Below are positions 28,724 to 37,741 of a DNA stretch of 43,353 nt, one piece after another; position 1 is the first letter of the stretch, and each line of letters opens with the position of its first letter. Where the stretch lies: the IMG/VR virus record IMGVR_UViG_3300009134_000006, positions 1-43,353 of that record. One strand, written 5' to 3'. The notes under the pieces are model-generated. The model saw only the letters and a list, made by a program, of their open reading frames with translations, was not told where the DNA came from and made no database searches. Position numbers and translations under genes: made by a program. Source of the stretch: a virus.

Positions 28724-30190
28724 ATGGTAACTTTAGATTTGCCAGATGTTTATACTGAGGAGATAACTCCATCAGGGGCACCGGTTAAAGGTGTTGGTAC
28801 TGGAAAGGGATCACTGGTCGGTAAGTTCAAAAAGGGCGATGTGAATACGAACATTATTTGCGGAAACTGGGAACAGCTTGTCGAGTATCTCGGTGGGCTG
28901 GCGATTGGCAGTGCAGCATACGATGCTTACTGGTTTTTCAAAAACAAAGGTTCATTTCTGAATGTGGTCAGGGTCCAGGGTACTGCAGCGAACGTGACGC
29001 TTGTAGACCGTGGCGTGCCCGATGACAAGATAAAAGTCACGGCACTGGTTGACGGCACGTTTGCAAATTATGTAGCATCACCAAAAGCAGGAATTCAGGT
29101 GATCATTGCCGACGGGACAATCACTGATACATTCAAGATAACATTCAAATTCTATTATCAGGAAAAAGGTGTGGATAAAGAATACGTGGAAACCTGGGAT
29201 AATCTTTCGATTGTTACGACTGCAGCGCGTTACTTCCCGACCATTCTCAATGACGAGGCGAATGGTAGCAAAATGGTTTCTGTTGAGGATCTCACACCGG
29301 GCAATGAGACACCACCTGGCCATTTACCGGCAACTGGTACGTTTGATCTGGTGAGCGGTGTTGAGCCAGATTATGTTGGCAGCGGCACTCCAGCGGGTAT
29401 TGATATTCTGGAGAAGGAAGACGATATCAATATTGTGTTTACAGACAAAGATGATTCTTCAACCAGGACATCGCAAATCACTCACTGCGAAAACATGGGT
29501 GACCGTCAAACCGTGCTGAATCCATCTATATATCAGACTGTGACCGAGGTAAAAGCGATTGGCGATGCATACGATACAGACCGGGCAGTTCTTGTTTACC
29601 CCTGGGTTGTAGCATACGACCCAATAATGCAGGTTCAGAGATCTTTTAGACCAGCAGGATTCAGAGCCGGGGTCATGTCACGCATCGATGCATATCTCTC
29701 GCCATGTAATCATACAGTATACGGAGCAATCGATTTGGAACGTCAACTTTCACGTGCTGATCTGGTTTCTTTGCAGGATTCCAAGATTTCACCAACGTAC
29801 TGGTGGGGCACTCGTGGTATCAGGATTCGGAATGGGCTTAATTGTTCTTCGAATGTAAATTTGAGCCAGGTGTACCGCAGACGCATGGCTGACTACATCA
29901 TGGAATCGATTGAGGATTCATTTGGCTGGGCTGTATCATTGCCTATTACACCGGAGAATCGTGATGCGCTCTCGAGCGGGATTGTAAACTGGTTTAGAAA
30001 TCTGCAGCTTGCCGGTTGGATTGAAGCATTCTTTGTCAAATGTGATGAAGAAAATAATCCGCCTGCAGTTCAGGCAGCACGTAAATGTGTTGTCCGCTAC
30101 GGTGTAAAACTCTTTAACGTGATGGATTTCATTGTGTTCGAAGCTGAGATTGGACCTAATGTTGTTACTACAACTGAAGGAGGTGCATAA
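28724..30190 (+). CDS. contractile tail sheath protein
   Basis: The 488-residue protein starts with the usual sheath opening (LPDVYTEEITPSGAPVKGVGTGKGSLVG). The C-terminal part (RADYIMESIEDSFGW-like RMADYIMESIEDSF; TPENRDALSSGIVNWFRNL) matches myophage sheath subdomains. A contractile tail makes this a myovirus-type particle. It has a strong AAGGAGG site and a coupled tube gene. Confidence 0.92.
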   Translation: MVTLDLPDVYTEEITPSGAPVKGVGTGKGSLVGKFKKGDVNTNIICGNWEQLVEYLGGLAIGSAAYDAYWFFKNKGSFLNVVRVQGTAANVTLVDRGVPDDKIKVTALVDGTFANYVASPKAGIQVIIADGTITDTFKITFKFYYQEKGVDKEYVETWDNLSIVTTAARYFPTILNDEANGSKMVSVEDLTPGNETPPGHLPATGTFDLVSGVEPDYVGSGTPAGIDILEKEDDINIVFTDKDDSSTRTSQITHCENMGDRQTVLNPSIYQTVTEVKAIGDAYDTDRAVLVYPWVVAYDPIMQVQRSFRPAGFRAGVMSRIDAYLSPCNHTVYGAIDLERQLSRADLVSLQDSKISPTYWWGTRGIRIRNGLNCSSNVNLSQVYRRRMADYIMESIEDSFGWAVSLPITPENRDALSSGIVNWFRNLQLAGWIEAFFVKCDEENNPPAVQAARKCVVRYGVKLFNVMDFIVFEAEIGPNVVTTTEGGA

Positions 30191-30609
30191 TGCCAAAACG
30201 AGCTATAGTATCAAGACAGGTTACTGGCCAGATAATTGGTCCTGATGGACCGGTCGACTGCGGTAAATGGGATGAGATTACTCTACCCAGTGAAATCGAG
30301 ATGTTAGAACATAAAACACTTGACGGAAAAACTGAATATCTGGTTGAAGGATTTAAGTACTCAGGAACATTGAAACGCGGTGTTTATGATCCAACGATTG
30401 CGCATATTATCTGGGATCTTGCACATCCCGGAGATGTGGATCCGCCAAGACATTTGATTTTGGTTACGGAAAAATATAATGATGGTTCAATTGAGCAACG
30501 GTTATACAAAGAAGTTCTGTTCACAAAAAGCGGAGAGACTATTGCACGCGGTGCACCGGTAACTGAAGATATTGACTGGGTGGCTGAGGATATGGAAGTT
30601 TTGACATAA
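30190..30609 (+). CDS. tail tube protein
   Basis: The 139-residue protein is beta-rich (YLVEGFKYSGTLKRG...) and follows the sheath directly, as in all Mu-like tail modules. The ATG overlaps the sheath stop by one base. Confidence 0.85.
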   Translation: MPKRAIVSRQVTGQIIGPDGPVDCGKWDEITLPSEIEMLEHKTLDGKTEYLVEGFKYSGTLKRGVYDPTIAHIIWDLAHPGDVDPPRHLILVTEKYNDGSIEQRLYKEVLFTKSGETIARGAPVTEDIDWVAEDMEVLT

Positions 30610-30639
30610 CCAGGATTGACCAAGGGCAAGCCAGGAAAA

Positions 30640-30674
30640 GGCAGGGTTCTCTTTGCCACCAGGAGAGCCCTGCC
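30640..30674 (+). other. strong RNA hairpin between tail tube and chaperone genes
   Basis: GGCAGGGTTCTC and GAGAGCCCTGCC form a 12-bp stem with one G-T pair and an 11-base loop in the 117-base gap 30610-30726. No T-run follows, so it is not a standard terminator. It may limit readthrough or stabilise the abundant sheath/tube mRNA. The rest of the gap is GA-rich (GGGGATGGGGAGACAAGG) up to the AAGGAGG site. Confidence 0.6.
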
Positions 30675-30726
30675 CGGCCGTATTAAAAGACATGGTGACA
30701 AGGGGATGGGGAGACAAGGAGGTTTT

Positions 30727-31074
30727 ATGAGAGAGATTGAATTTAAATTGCCGAGTGGCAAAAAGGTGAAGATGCGAGAGTCCACTGGTCTGGACCAGCT
30801 CGCTGCAAGAAGAAGGTTCATTGGTAAAAGCGATGATGAAAAAACAAATGTTCCCTGGGAAGAGATATCCAGTTGTATAATTGAAATCGAAGGGATGAAA
30901 TCGGTAAAAGGATATGAACAATTATTACAACTTTCGAATAAAGACCTAACTGCTTTGCTTTTTGCATATAATGAATTCAATACACTGACTGCCGAAGAAA
31001 TGAAGGATCTGAAAAGTTTTTTCGATTCAGGGAAGACCTCAGGCAAATCGCCCAAGCCAGTGGTTACAGCTTAG
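30727..31074 (+). CDS. tail assembly chaperone, unshifted product
   Basis: The protein has 115 residues from ATG 30727 (AAGGAGG upstream; the longer open frame to 30616 reads through the hairpin and has no site). Strands come first and then helices (MREIEFKLPSGKKVKMREST...), as in gp41/E-type tail chaperones. It lies between tube and tape measure, the conserved place for this frameshifting gene. Confidence 0.82.
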   Translation: MREIEFKLPSGKKVKMRESTGLDQLAARRRFIGKSDDEKTNVPWEEISSCIIEIEGMKSVKGYEQLLQLSNKDLTALLFAYNEFNTLTAEEMKDLKSFFDSGKTSGKSPKPVVTA

Positions 31075-31172
31075 ATGAGATTTTGAAGATGTCTCTCAAT
31101 GAAAGAGATGCCCTGGTAGAGATTATTAAAGAAGATAAGAAGTTAGGAGTAATTAAGCATGGCGATGCGTGA
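30727..31172 (+). CDS. tail assembly chaperone, -1 frameshift fusion
   Basis: Slipping back one base at T-TTT-TTC (31017-31023) joins the first 99 codons to 49 codons in the -1 frame, ending TGA 31170-31172 inside the tape-measure start. The added part (REDLRQIAQASGYSLDEILKM then SLNERDALVEIIKEDKKLG) looks like true protein, with a helix-turn pattern seen in the T extension of such chaperones. The fusion has about 148 residues and probably binds the tape measure while the short form binds tube subunits. Confidence 0.82.
31017..31023 (+). promoter_or_regulatory. programmed -1 frameshift site
   Basis: TTTTTTC is in the X-XXY-YYZ register relative to the chaperone frame (codons AGT TTT TTC). 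Both tRNAs can re-pair after a one-base slip, leading to CGA TTC AGG. The downstream -1 frame stays open for 49 codons and lacks its own start site. Confidence 0.82.
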
Positions 31173-33342
31173 AGCCTTCACAGTCGGAATTGTACTTGCT
31201 GCCAAAGATATGTATTCCGGTGTCATGGCAAAGGCACAGCGGAATCTGGGCATTCTACGCAAAACATCAACAAAATCAGCCGACGCTTTTGAAAAATCGA
31301 TGAAGCGATTCCAGGCTATTACCGCAGTTGGCGCAACAATGTCCGTAGTTTCCGGACAAATATCTGGCAAGATTCAGGAGATGACTACAGATGCTATAAA
31401 TTTTAGTGATGCGATGGGAAAAATCGGGACTGTAGTATTGCGAAATATTGGAGGATTTAAATCGCACCAAGCAGCAATGGAGGCATGGAGAACTAAAGGT
31501 TTGGATGTTTCAACGAGATCTTTATATAGTGCCTCAGAATTAATCAATGATGTAGCATATAATCTGATGTCTTCAGGGCTGAAAGCCGATACGGCAATGG
31601 ATTTAATGGAATCCGTATCGAACACGGCAATAGCAACAATCGGTGATCTGGATACGACATCAGCGTTATTCGGGTCGATTATGAATACTTTTGGACGACG
31701 ATGGGATATGAGTGCTCTGGAAAAAGGCGAACGGATTATGAATGTTTTATCTGGCGCAGTAAAAAAATTCACAATGACTGGTAATATTCTGGCGGCAGGA
31801 ATGCAATATGCAACGGCAGCATCTCAATCTATGAACATACCTTTTGAAGATACAATTGCAATTTTGGGAATGTTGAATTCTCGTAGCATTGAATCGACGA
31901 AGGCAGGAACGGCTTTCATGGCATTTATTAGAGAATTACCCGATGCGACAAAGAAAATGGGGATTACAATAGCTGATGCGAGTGGCAAATTGTTGCCCAT
32001 GTCGGATATTTTCCAGAATATTGAAAAAAGATTAAAAGGGATGAGCGAGATCAAACGGACTATTTTACTGAATAAGGCATTAGGTGAAGAAGGTTCAAAG
32101 CTGATTAAGATATTGATGGGAACCAGTGATGAATTACGAGAAAATATATCTTTTTTACAAGAATCAGGGATTGCTGCACAAATGGTTAAAGAACGAATGG
32201 GTACATTGTCTGCAGAGGTGGAAATGCAAGAACACAGGTGGCAAAATTTACGCATTGAATTAGGTGGAAAAGCAGCACCGGTGATGTTAGGTTTAAAGAA
32301 AGGTGTGCTTGAACTCGTGGATGTGCTTGGTGAAATCCCTCATGCTAAGGCATTTACCGGTACTACATTAGGCATTATTGGTATGGCGGCAGAAATTGGC
32401 AAGACAATCGGACCGGCTTTGACCATGGTTGGCGTGCTCGGTATGTGGAAGACTCAGGCGGCTCTGGCAGCAACAGCGCAAGCGGCACTTAATAAACAGA
32501 TGGGTATAGGTGCAGCAACAGCAGGAACCCAGGCAATGAAAATGGGTAGGTTGGGATCAAAGGGTGGAGCATTGGTTGGAGTTCTTGGCAGAGTAGCAGC
32601 AGTCGGTGCTGCGGCATTTATTGGCTGGGAGATTGGTACTTTGCTAAGACAAATACCCGGGCTTGATAAGGAGGTACAAAGGCTTTTAGCGACATTAACA
32701 GGCGCTGATTTAGGTGAAAAATGGGAGAATGAAACTGACATAATCGCAAAGTGTTGGGATAAAATAAGAAAAAAAGCGGAATTAACAAATGAAGAGCTGA
32801 AAACTTTTATTTTATTTCAAGTAGAATCAACAAAAAAAGCAGGATATAGTTTAGAGGAATTTTTTGCAAAAATGGAGAGGCTTGGATTTGAAGAAAAAGA
32901 AATTAGAATAATTGTTGAAGAAAGCAAAAAGGAATTACGTGAATCAGAAGCTAAATTTAGGGCATCTGCGACACCAATCCCATTAGGAGGATTATTTTAT
33001 CCTAAAAAAGCTTATGAACTTACTGAAGCCGAAATAGAAGAAAGAAGACGCAAAGAAGATATTAAAAAAAGAGAAAAAGAAGCAAAGGAATCTTGGAAAG
33101 GGTTTCAAACCGGCACGGCACGTGTACCTAAAACTGGCTGGGCATTCGTACATGAAGGTGAGGAAATAAAACCAAAGTCAATGGCAGGCGGTGGCGGTAC
33201 TACAATAACAAATTATTTTGGAGATATCATTTTACCACAAGCAGCAACCGGGTCAGCACAGATGGATGCACGCAGTTATGCACGGGCATTAATACAGGAG
33301 ATTAATCGGGTGATGAAAATAGAAGGGAAGAGACAACCATAA
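31159..33342 (+). CDS. tail tape measure protein
   Basis: The 727-residue protein has an N-terminal segment (VGIVLAAKDMYSGVMAKAQRNLGIL) and a helical core typical of TP901-family tape measures, with hydrophobic stretches near 400-500 (LGIIGMAAEIGKTIGPALTMVGVL and further). At about 1.5 Angstrom per residue it predicts a tail near 110 nm, by the usual rule. The start overlaps the end of the frameshifted chaperone. Confidence 0.92.
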   Translation: MAMREAFTVGIVLAAKDMYSGVMAKAQRNLGILRKTSTKSADAFEKSMKRFQAITAVGATMSVVSGQISGKIQEMTTDAINFSDAMGKIGTVVLRNIGGFKSHQAAMEAWRTKGLDVSTRSLYSASELINDVAYNLMSSGLKADTAMDLMESVSNTAIATIGDLDTTSALFGSIMNTFGRRWDMSALEKGERIMNVLSGAVKKFTMTGNILAAGMQYATAASQSMNIPFEDTIAILGMLNSRSIESTKAGTAFMAFIRELPDATKKMGITIADASGKLLPMSDIFQNIEKRLKGMSEIKRTILLNKALGEEGSKLIKILMGTSDELRENISFLQESGIAAQMVKERMGTLSAEVEMQEHRWQNLRIELGGKAAPVMLGLKKGVLELVDVLGEIPHAKAFTGTTLGIIGMAAEIGKTIGPALTMVGVLGMWKTQAALAATAQAALNKQMGIGAATAGTQAMKMGRLGSKGGALVGVLGRVAAVGAAAFIGWEIGTLLRQIPGLDKEVQRLLATLTGADLGEKWENETDIIAKCWDKIRKKAELTNEELKTFILFQVESTKKAGYSLEEFFAKMERLGFEEKEIRIIVEESKKELRESEAKFRASATPIPLGGLFYPKKAYELTEAEIEERRRKEDIKKREKEAKESWKGFQTGTARVPKTGWAFVHEGEEIKPKSMAGGGGTTITNYFGDIILPQAATGSAQMDARSYARALIQEINRVMKIEGKRQP

Positions 33343-34256
33343 TGAACATTAAGGTCGGCGATATAAGTCTGAAACCTTTACCAGATAGTCTGTCAGTTCA
33401 ATCACCACAGAAAATTGCCCAGATCGAATTGCCTGATACTCAGGATGTGTTTCAGGATTTTGGACCTGGACCAAAGCGATTTTATTTGACCAGCATTTTC
33501 AAAAAGAAGGATGGTGGGATTACACAGGCACTTGCTCTGGATGAGATAAAAAATAAAGGCGAGGAGATAATTTTTGCACTCGATAGTGATGCTTCCTGGA
33601 AGGTCAGGATACAGAATTTTAATTGGAATCATTTGCCCCTGGGTAATATACGATATACCCTGGACATGGTCGAGGTTTCAGAACCCGAATCTTTTGTATT
33701 TATGCCGCAACCTGAATTGTATGGACCGGATAGAATGGAGGTATATATTGCGACACTAAAATTAAAGGCAAAAGGATTTTCTCTGATGAATGCCCTGGCA
33801 AACGTGCATAATGCGATATGGCAAATTGAAGGTGCCTTAGGTAATATCAAGGATATTATCAGGGGGATCAGGCGTCTTACTGAATTGCCATATAACCAGT
33901 TGAATTTATTGAAATTCGAACTCGGTTTGATCGGTCTGCAATGTGAGGTTATCAGAGCCGAGGCGCAGAAGATCCTCGATACGCCGCAGCGGAATTATTC
34001 GGCAGCTGAAGAGATGCTGAAATTCGTATATCAATATGCCCAGATAATTCAGAATGAATCCGGGTTTATGTATACTTCGGCAAATGCGATTCCCAAAAAA
34101 GAACAGACCTATATTGTGATGGGTGATGATACACTAATGAGCATTTCAATGGATTTCTATGGAAGTTATGTGCGGTGGCAGGATATTGCCGGTGCAAATG
34201 ATATTATTGACCCGACTTCGATTGAAGTTGGTCAGGCATTACTGATACCGGAGTGA
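33342..34256 (+). CDS. baseplate/tail protein with C-terminal LysM
   Basis: The 304-residue protein has a helical middle and a C-terminal LysM-like unit (TYIVMGDDTLMSISMDFYGSYVRWQDIAGAN, then GQALLIPE). It occupies the place of the Mu gpN/gp43 DNA-circularisation or tail-tube initiator proteins. The LysM is likely to bind peptidoglycan or neighbouring baseplate parts. Confidence 0.78.
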   Translation: MNIKVGDISLKPLPDSLSVQSPQKIAQIELPDTQDVFQDFGPGPKRFYLTSIFKKKDGGITQALALDEIKNKGEEIIFALDSDASWKVRIQNFNWNHLPLGNIRYTLDMVEVSEPESFVFMPQPELYGPDRMEVYIATLKLKAKGFSLMNALANVHNAIWQIEGALGNIKDIIRGIRRLTELPYNQLNLLKFELGLIGLQCEVIRAEAQKILDTPQRNYSAAEEMLKFVYQYAQIIQNESGFMYTSANAIPKKEQTYIVMGDDTLMSISMDFYGSYVRWQDIAGANDIIDPTSIEVGQALLIPE

Positions 34257-34258
34257 TC

Positions 34259-35266
34259 ATGGGTAAAGAGATTAAAATTATTCTGGATGACAAAGAGATT
34301 ACCAAAGTACGCAGATTGAGAATAGAAAAGAATACTACAGCCGAAGCAGATATATTTGAGTTTGAGATTGATAATCATAAAGACAGATATACGGAAATTT
34401 TTTATGGCACGAGCGGTGAGCTGATCGAGATTGAAATTGTCGGGACAGTTTGTTTTAAAGGATTTGTGGATGCTGCAGGTTTTTCTTATGTGCCGGAGCA
34501 GGTGATCAATATTACAGGCAGGGATTATACTGGTTTATTGATTGATGAAATTGTAAGCAAGGATCTGGCACGCAGATTTTCTGGCAAAACCGGTTCCCAG
34601 ATTGTTCAGCAGATTGCAAAATATTATGGATTTACCAGTGAAGTAGATGCTACGCGCAATGAATATTATGAAGAAAAATTATATGCCGAAGGAACATCGG
34701 TCTGGGAAGTTGTGAGAACTCTTAATGAAAAAGAAGGGTTTGATGCATACGTTACCAAGGATAAAAAGATTATTTTTAAATTAAGGAAGATCCCCTCCCA
34801 GATAAAACGAGTATTTGCTTTGAATAAAAAAGAAGGGATTGTGCCGGCAGAATTGCATATTGACCAGGATAAAACATTGTCCCTGGCATTAAAAGTGAGG
34901 ATGATAGGATACAGTCAGAAGGCAAAAAGAAGAATCAGCTATACTGCGGAATCCTCGAGGCGCACTAGGTCGAGCTATAAACTCGTTACAGCCAAGGATT
35001 TTACACTCAAAAGCAAATCTGAAGTCAAAGCCCGGGCTGAGGCATTGCTGCGTGATTATTCCCGCGAACTTATGACCGGGGTTTTAATGTATCCGGTTGA
35101 TCCTGAAATGGACCCAGGCGATGCTATCGAGATTAAGGGGATTGAATTGGCTGATAGATTTTACGTGACCGATGTAATACATAATAAAGAACTTTCTGGA
35201 TTCACCACTGAACTGAAATTTGCAAGCAAGATTTTGACTGAGGCAAAAACTGTAGAGGAATCATGA
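34259..35266 (+). CDS. baseplate hub protein (Mu P / P2 D-like)
   Basis: The 335-residue protein follows the late-control gpD pattern, with FVDAAGFSYVPEQVINITGRDYTGLLID, GKTGSQIVQQIAKYYGF and KSEVKARAEALLRDYSRELMTGVL near the end. It forms the trimeric hub under the tube. ATG 34259 is taken for its GGAG; the upstream in-frame GTG 34253 overlaps the previous stop. Confidence 0.88.
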   Translation: MGKEIKIILDDKEITKVRRLRIEKNTTAEADIFEFEIDNHKDRYTEIFYGTSGELIEIEIVGTVCFKGFVDAAGFSYVPEQVINITGRDYTGLLIDEIVSKDLARRFSGKTGSQIVQQIAKYYGFTSEVDATRNEYYEEKLYAEGTSVWEVVRTLNEKEGFDAYVTKDKKIIFKLRKIPSQIKRVFALNKKEGIVPAELHIDQDKTLSLALKVRMIGYSQKAKRRISYTAESSRRTRSSYKLVTAKDFTLKSKSEVKARAEALLRDYSRELMTGVLMYPVDPEMDPGDAIEIKGIELADRFYVTDVIHNKELSGFTTELKFASKILTEAKTVEES

Positions 35267-35844
35267 TAGCACAGATACAAAAGGAAATTAAGAGGGCTCT
35301 GGCAAAACTACAGTTTTTTGCGATTGGCAAGGTTAAGCAAATCGATTTTGTAAACTATATGGTTAAGGCGGAAATTCTGACTACCGGCATGATCACTAAC
35401 TGGCTGCGAATCGGTGAAGGATATGTCGGCAATAATTTTGGCGAGGCAAAAGCACCGAATATCGATGATGAAGTTTTTATCTGCTTTCCGGACGGAGATC
35501 CGAGCGGTCAGGGAATTGTGATATCAAGATTATACGGTAAAGACATGCCACCCGAGATTACTGAAGACGAAATAATATCTCATCATAAAAGCGGGACCAA
35601 GATTGTAATACGAAAAAATGGGGATATGGAGATCATTGGGCAAGAGCATGAAATTTTTATAAAGGGCGATAAGATTTTTATTGGTAAGGATGGTGCGAGT
35701 CAACCTCTGGCTCTGGGCGGTAAGTTGTTAAAATATTTATCCGAATTGACAGTCCGCTGCACATCACCGGGGCAATTATCCGGGACACCCGAGCCGCCAC
35801 CAACAAAGGATTTAATAAGTGATCATTATTTTACTAAGAAATAA
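35263..35844 (+). CDS. baseplate spike protein (gpV/gp45-like)
   Basis: The 193-residue protein has an OB-fold N-terminus (KVKQIDFVNYMVKAEI...NWLRIGEGYVGNNFGEA; DDEVFICFPDGDPSGQGIVISRLYG) followed by repeating beta strands (TKIVIRKNGDMEIIGQEHEIFIKGDKIFIGKD), the triangular spike of contractile tails. A four-base overlap joins it to the hub gene. Confidence 0.88.
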   Translation: MIAQIQKEIKRALAKLQFFAIGKVKQIDFVNYMVKAEILTTGMITNWLRIGEGYVGNNFGEAKAPNIDDEVFICFPDGDPSGQGIVISRLYGKDMPPEITEDEIISHHKSGTKIVIRKNGDMEIIGQEHEIFIKGDKIFIGKDGASQPLALGGKLLKYLSELTVRCTSPGQLSGTPEPPPTKDLISDHYFTKK

Positions 35845-35870
35845 TTTTTTGCTAAACAAGGAGGTGGGTT

Positions 35871-35891
35871 ATGCCTGGGATAGGGCGATAA
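35871..35891 (+). other. six-codon leader ORF (MPGIGR) before the next gene
   Basis: In the 99-base gap after the spike gene, AAGGAGGTGGG precedes ATG CCT GGG ATA GGG CGA TAA. GGGC (35883-35886) and GCCC (35893-35896) can pair around the stop. It may be a leader peptide or the stub of a lost gene. PAAR tip proteins, which often follow spikes, tend to start similarly (MP-x-I-x-R), but six residues prove nothing. Confidence 0.3.
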
Positions 35892-35943
35892 AGCCCGTTA
35901 GAATTATGCAAGAGAACTTCTGTTTTGAAAGGAGGATATCATA

Positions 35944-36261
35944 ATGCCAGCACATCCATCACGAGGTCAACCTATTTTTGAGGCGATGAAGCAGACGATC
36001 GCGGCTCAGCTCGGCATCATTTATATAAGTCCTTCGTCAATTTTGACTCAGCCATATCCTTTTATCGAATATGATGATGAGGGTAATGAGATTTCTAACG
36101 GGACCAGACAGGAAGAAGTTATCGAAGGTGTCGAGGCGATTGCCGGTGGCAGTGATACTATGATGAAGAATGTTAAATTCAAAGCGATCACAGGAATGCT
36201 AAACACATCAGCCGGGCCGGTTAGTGGAGAAATGCCCGGCGGATCAGGATGGATAGGATGA
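35944..36261 (+). CDS. baseplate-region protein, unknown
   Basis: The 105-residue protein starts after GGAGG. It has a Gly/Ser-rich end (GPVSGEMPGGSGWIG) and an acidic middle (YDDEGNEISNGTRQEEVIEGVEAI). It lies between spike and gp25-like genes, a place for a spike tip or chaperone. No family is recognised. Confidence 0.6.
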   Translation: MPAHPSRGQPIFEAMKQTIAAQLGIIYISPSSILTQPYPFIEYDDEGNEISNGTRQEEVIEGVEAIAGGSDTMMKNVKFKAITGMLNTSAGPVSGEMPGGSGWIG

Positions 36262-36647
36262 AGTACTTAGGTTCTGATCTTGCTCTGGATGATGATGGAG
36301 ATTTAAAGGTGACAAATGGCGACATCGATGTCATTGAAGGCAGGGATTGTTTGAGCGCAAATCTTCTGGACAGAATGCTCTGCAGTGAAGGTGAATTATT
36401 GCTGCATAAAGTTTTTGGCGCAGGTCTTGCCGATAGGGTTAGTATGCCCATGGGGCAGGAAGATAAGGATGCCCTGGCAATCGAAGTGAAACATGAAATT
36501 TTAAAGGATCCCCGGGTTGATGAAGTTACAAAACTCGAGGTTCTCGATGAGGGTAGAATAATTTATATCAGAACAACGATTAAGGCAGTGAATGGCCAGG
36601 TGATCGGGAATCTGGTATTCCCATTTGAAATGGAGATGGCAGCATGA
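36258..36647 (+). CDS. baseplate wedge protein (gpW/gp25-like)
   Basis: The 129-residue protein has the gp25 layout: YLGSDLALDDDGDLKVTNGDIDVIEG, NLLDRMLCSEGELLLHKVFGAGL, KHEILKDPRVDEV. ATG 36258 overlaps the previous stop as ATGA; ATG 36249 is an alternative. Confidence 0.9.
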   Translation: MKYLGSDLALDDDGDLKVTNGDIDVIEGRDCLSANLLDRMLCSEGELLLHKVFGAGLADRVSMPMGQEDKDALAIEVKHEILKDPRVDEVTKLEVLDEGRIIYIRTTIKAVNGQVIGNLVFPFEMEMAA

Positions 36648-37741
36648 AGTATGCAAATGATATTTATGAGGTGATCCGCAACAAATTCCTGGAGCTTAAC
36701 CAGATAATTACAAATTTTAATATCGGGTCGAGAATCAGAAGCTTGTTTGAAAGTGTAGCACTGGCAATCGAGGAAGTCTGGTTCAGGATCGATACGATGT
36801 ACCAGGGATTATTTGCCGCGACTGCGCATGAAAATGATCTTGACCTGCGCGCCCTGGAACTCGGAATATCACGCAGAGCTGCAAAAAAATCAACCGGCTA
36901 TGTGAGATTTTATGGCACTCAAAGTACAGAGATCCCTGAAGATACAATTTGCTCGACTGATACGGATATCGAGCCAATCGTGGAATTCCTGACTACCGAG
37001 GCAAAAACGATTCCCGCAGCAGGTTATATCGATGTACCGGCTCAGGCAAAAGAAGCCGGTGAATCAGGTAATGTCGAAGCTGAAAAGGTTATTTATTTGC
37101 CGCAGTCAATAGGTGGTGTAACCGAGATTAAAAATCTATATGCAATTGCCAGTGGCGCTGAACAGGAAGACGATGAGCTTTTGAGAAAAAGAATTGTATT
37201 ACGGTGGTATGGAACGAGTTTTGGTGGATGTGAGGAATCATTCAGATCCTGGGCACTCGAGGTCGAAGGCGTTGCTGAAGCGCAGGCAATAGCATGCTGG
37301 CAGGGACCAGGTACTGTGAAGGTTTATATCTGGAGCAAAGACGAAACAGGAAAGCTAATCCCTGCCTCGAGCGATTTAATCGAGGATGTTCAGGAATATA
37401 TTGACGAGCGTAAACCAATCTGCACGTCAGTCACTGTAGCGCAGCCGACCGGTGTGCTGGTAGATGTTTTTGTCCACCTGACAATTGCATCAGGATATGT
37501 ATTTACCACGGTACACGAGAATTTACGCAATGTAATTATCAGCTTTTTTAATAACCTTGATGTGGGCGATGATCTAATCAAATCACAATTGCTCGCGGCA
37601 ATCATGGCAGTTGCTGGAGTCCAGGATGCAAAAATAGGAAACCCGAAAAACAATGTTGCATGCAGTGCAGCAGAAACAATCATGCTCGGCAGGTGTAATG
37701 TAGTATCAGACGAACGGGAGCAGCAGTATGTTGTATGGTGA
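36644..37741 (+). CDS. baseplate J-like protein (gp47)
   Basis: The 365-residue protein matches the baseplate J family in its helical start, YAIASGAEQEDDELLRKRIVLRWYGTSFGGCEESFRSWALEVEGVAEAQAI-type core and ending VQDAKIG. It forms the baseplate wedge with gp25 and I. It is coupled to both neighbours. Confidence 0.9.
   Translation: MKYANDIYEVIRNKFLELNQIITNFNIGSRIRSLFESVALAIEEVWFRIDTMYQGLFAATAHENDLDLRALELGISRRAAKKSTGYVRFYGTQSTEIPEDTICSTDTDIEPIVEFLTTEAKTIPAAGYIDVPAQAKEAGESGNVEAEKVIYLPQSIGGVTEIKNLYAIASGAEQEDDELLRKRIVLRWYGTSFGGCEESFRSWALEVEGVAEAQAIACWQGPGTVKVYIWSKDETGKLIPASSDLIEDVQEYIDERKPICTSVTVAQPTGVLVDVFVHLTIASGYVFTTVHENLRNVIISFFNNLDVGDDLIKSQLLAAIMAVAGVQDAKIGNPKNNVACSAAETIMLGRCNVVSDEREQQYVVW

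Noticed and set aside
30384-31055. Long minus-strand ORF (223 codons) opposite tube and chaperone genes
   Set aside because: It is a shadow of two well-supported plus-strand genes. It shows no ribosome site and no recognisable domain.
35871-35943. Degenerate PAAR spike-tip gene starting MPGIGR
   Set aside because: Only six codons precede a stop, and the following sequence shows no PAAR motif in any frame. Kept as a possible leader ORF.
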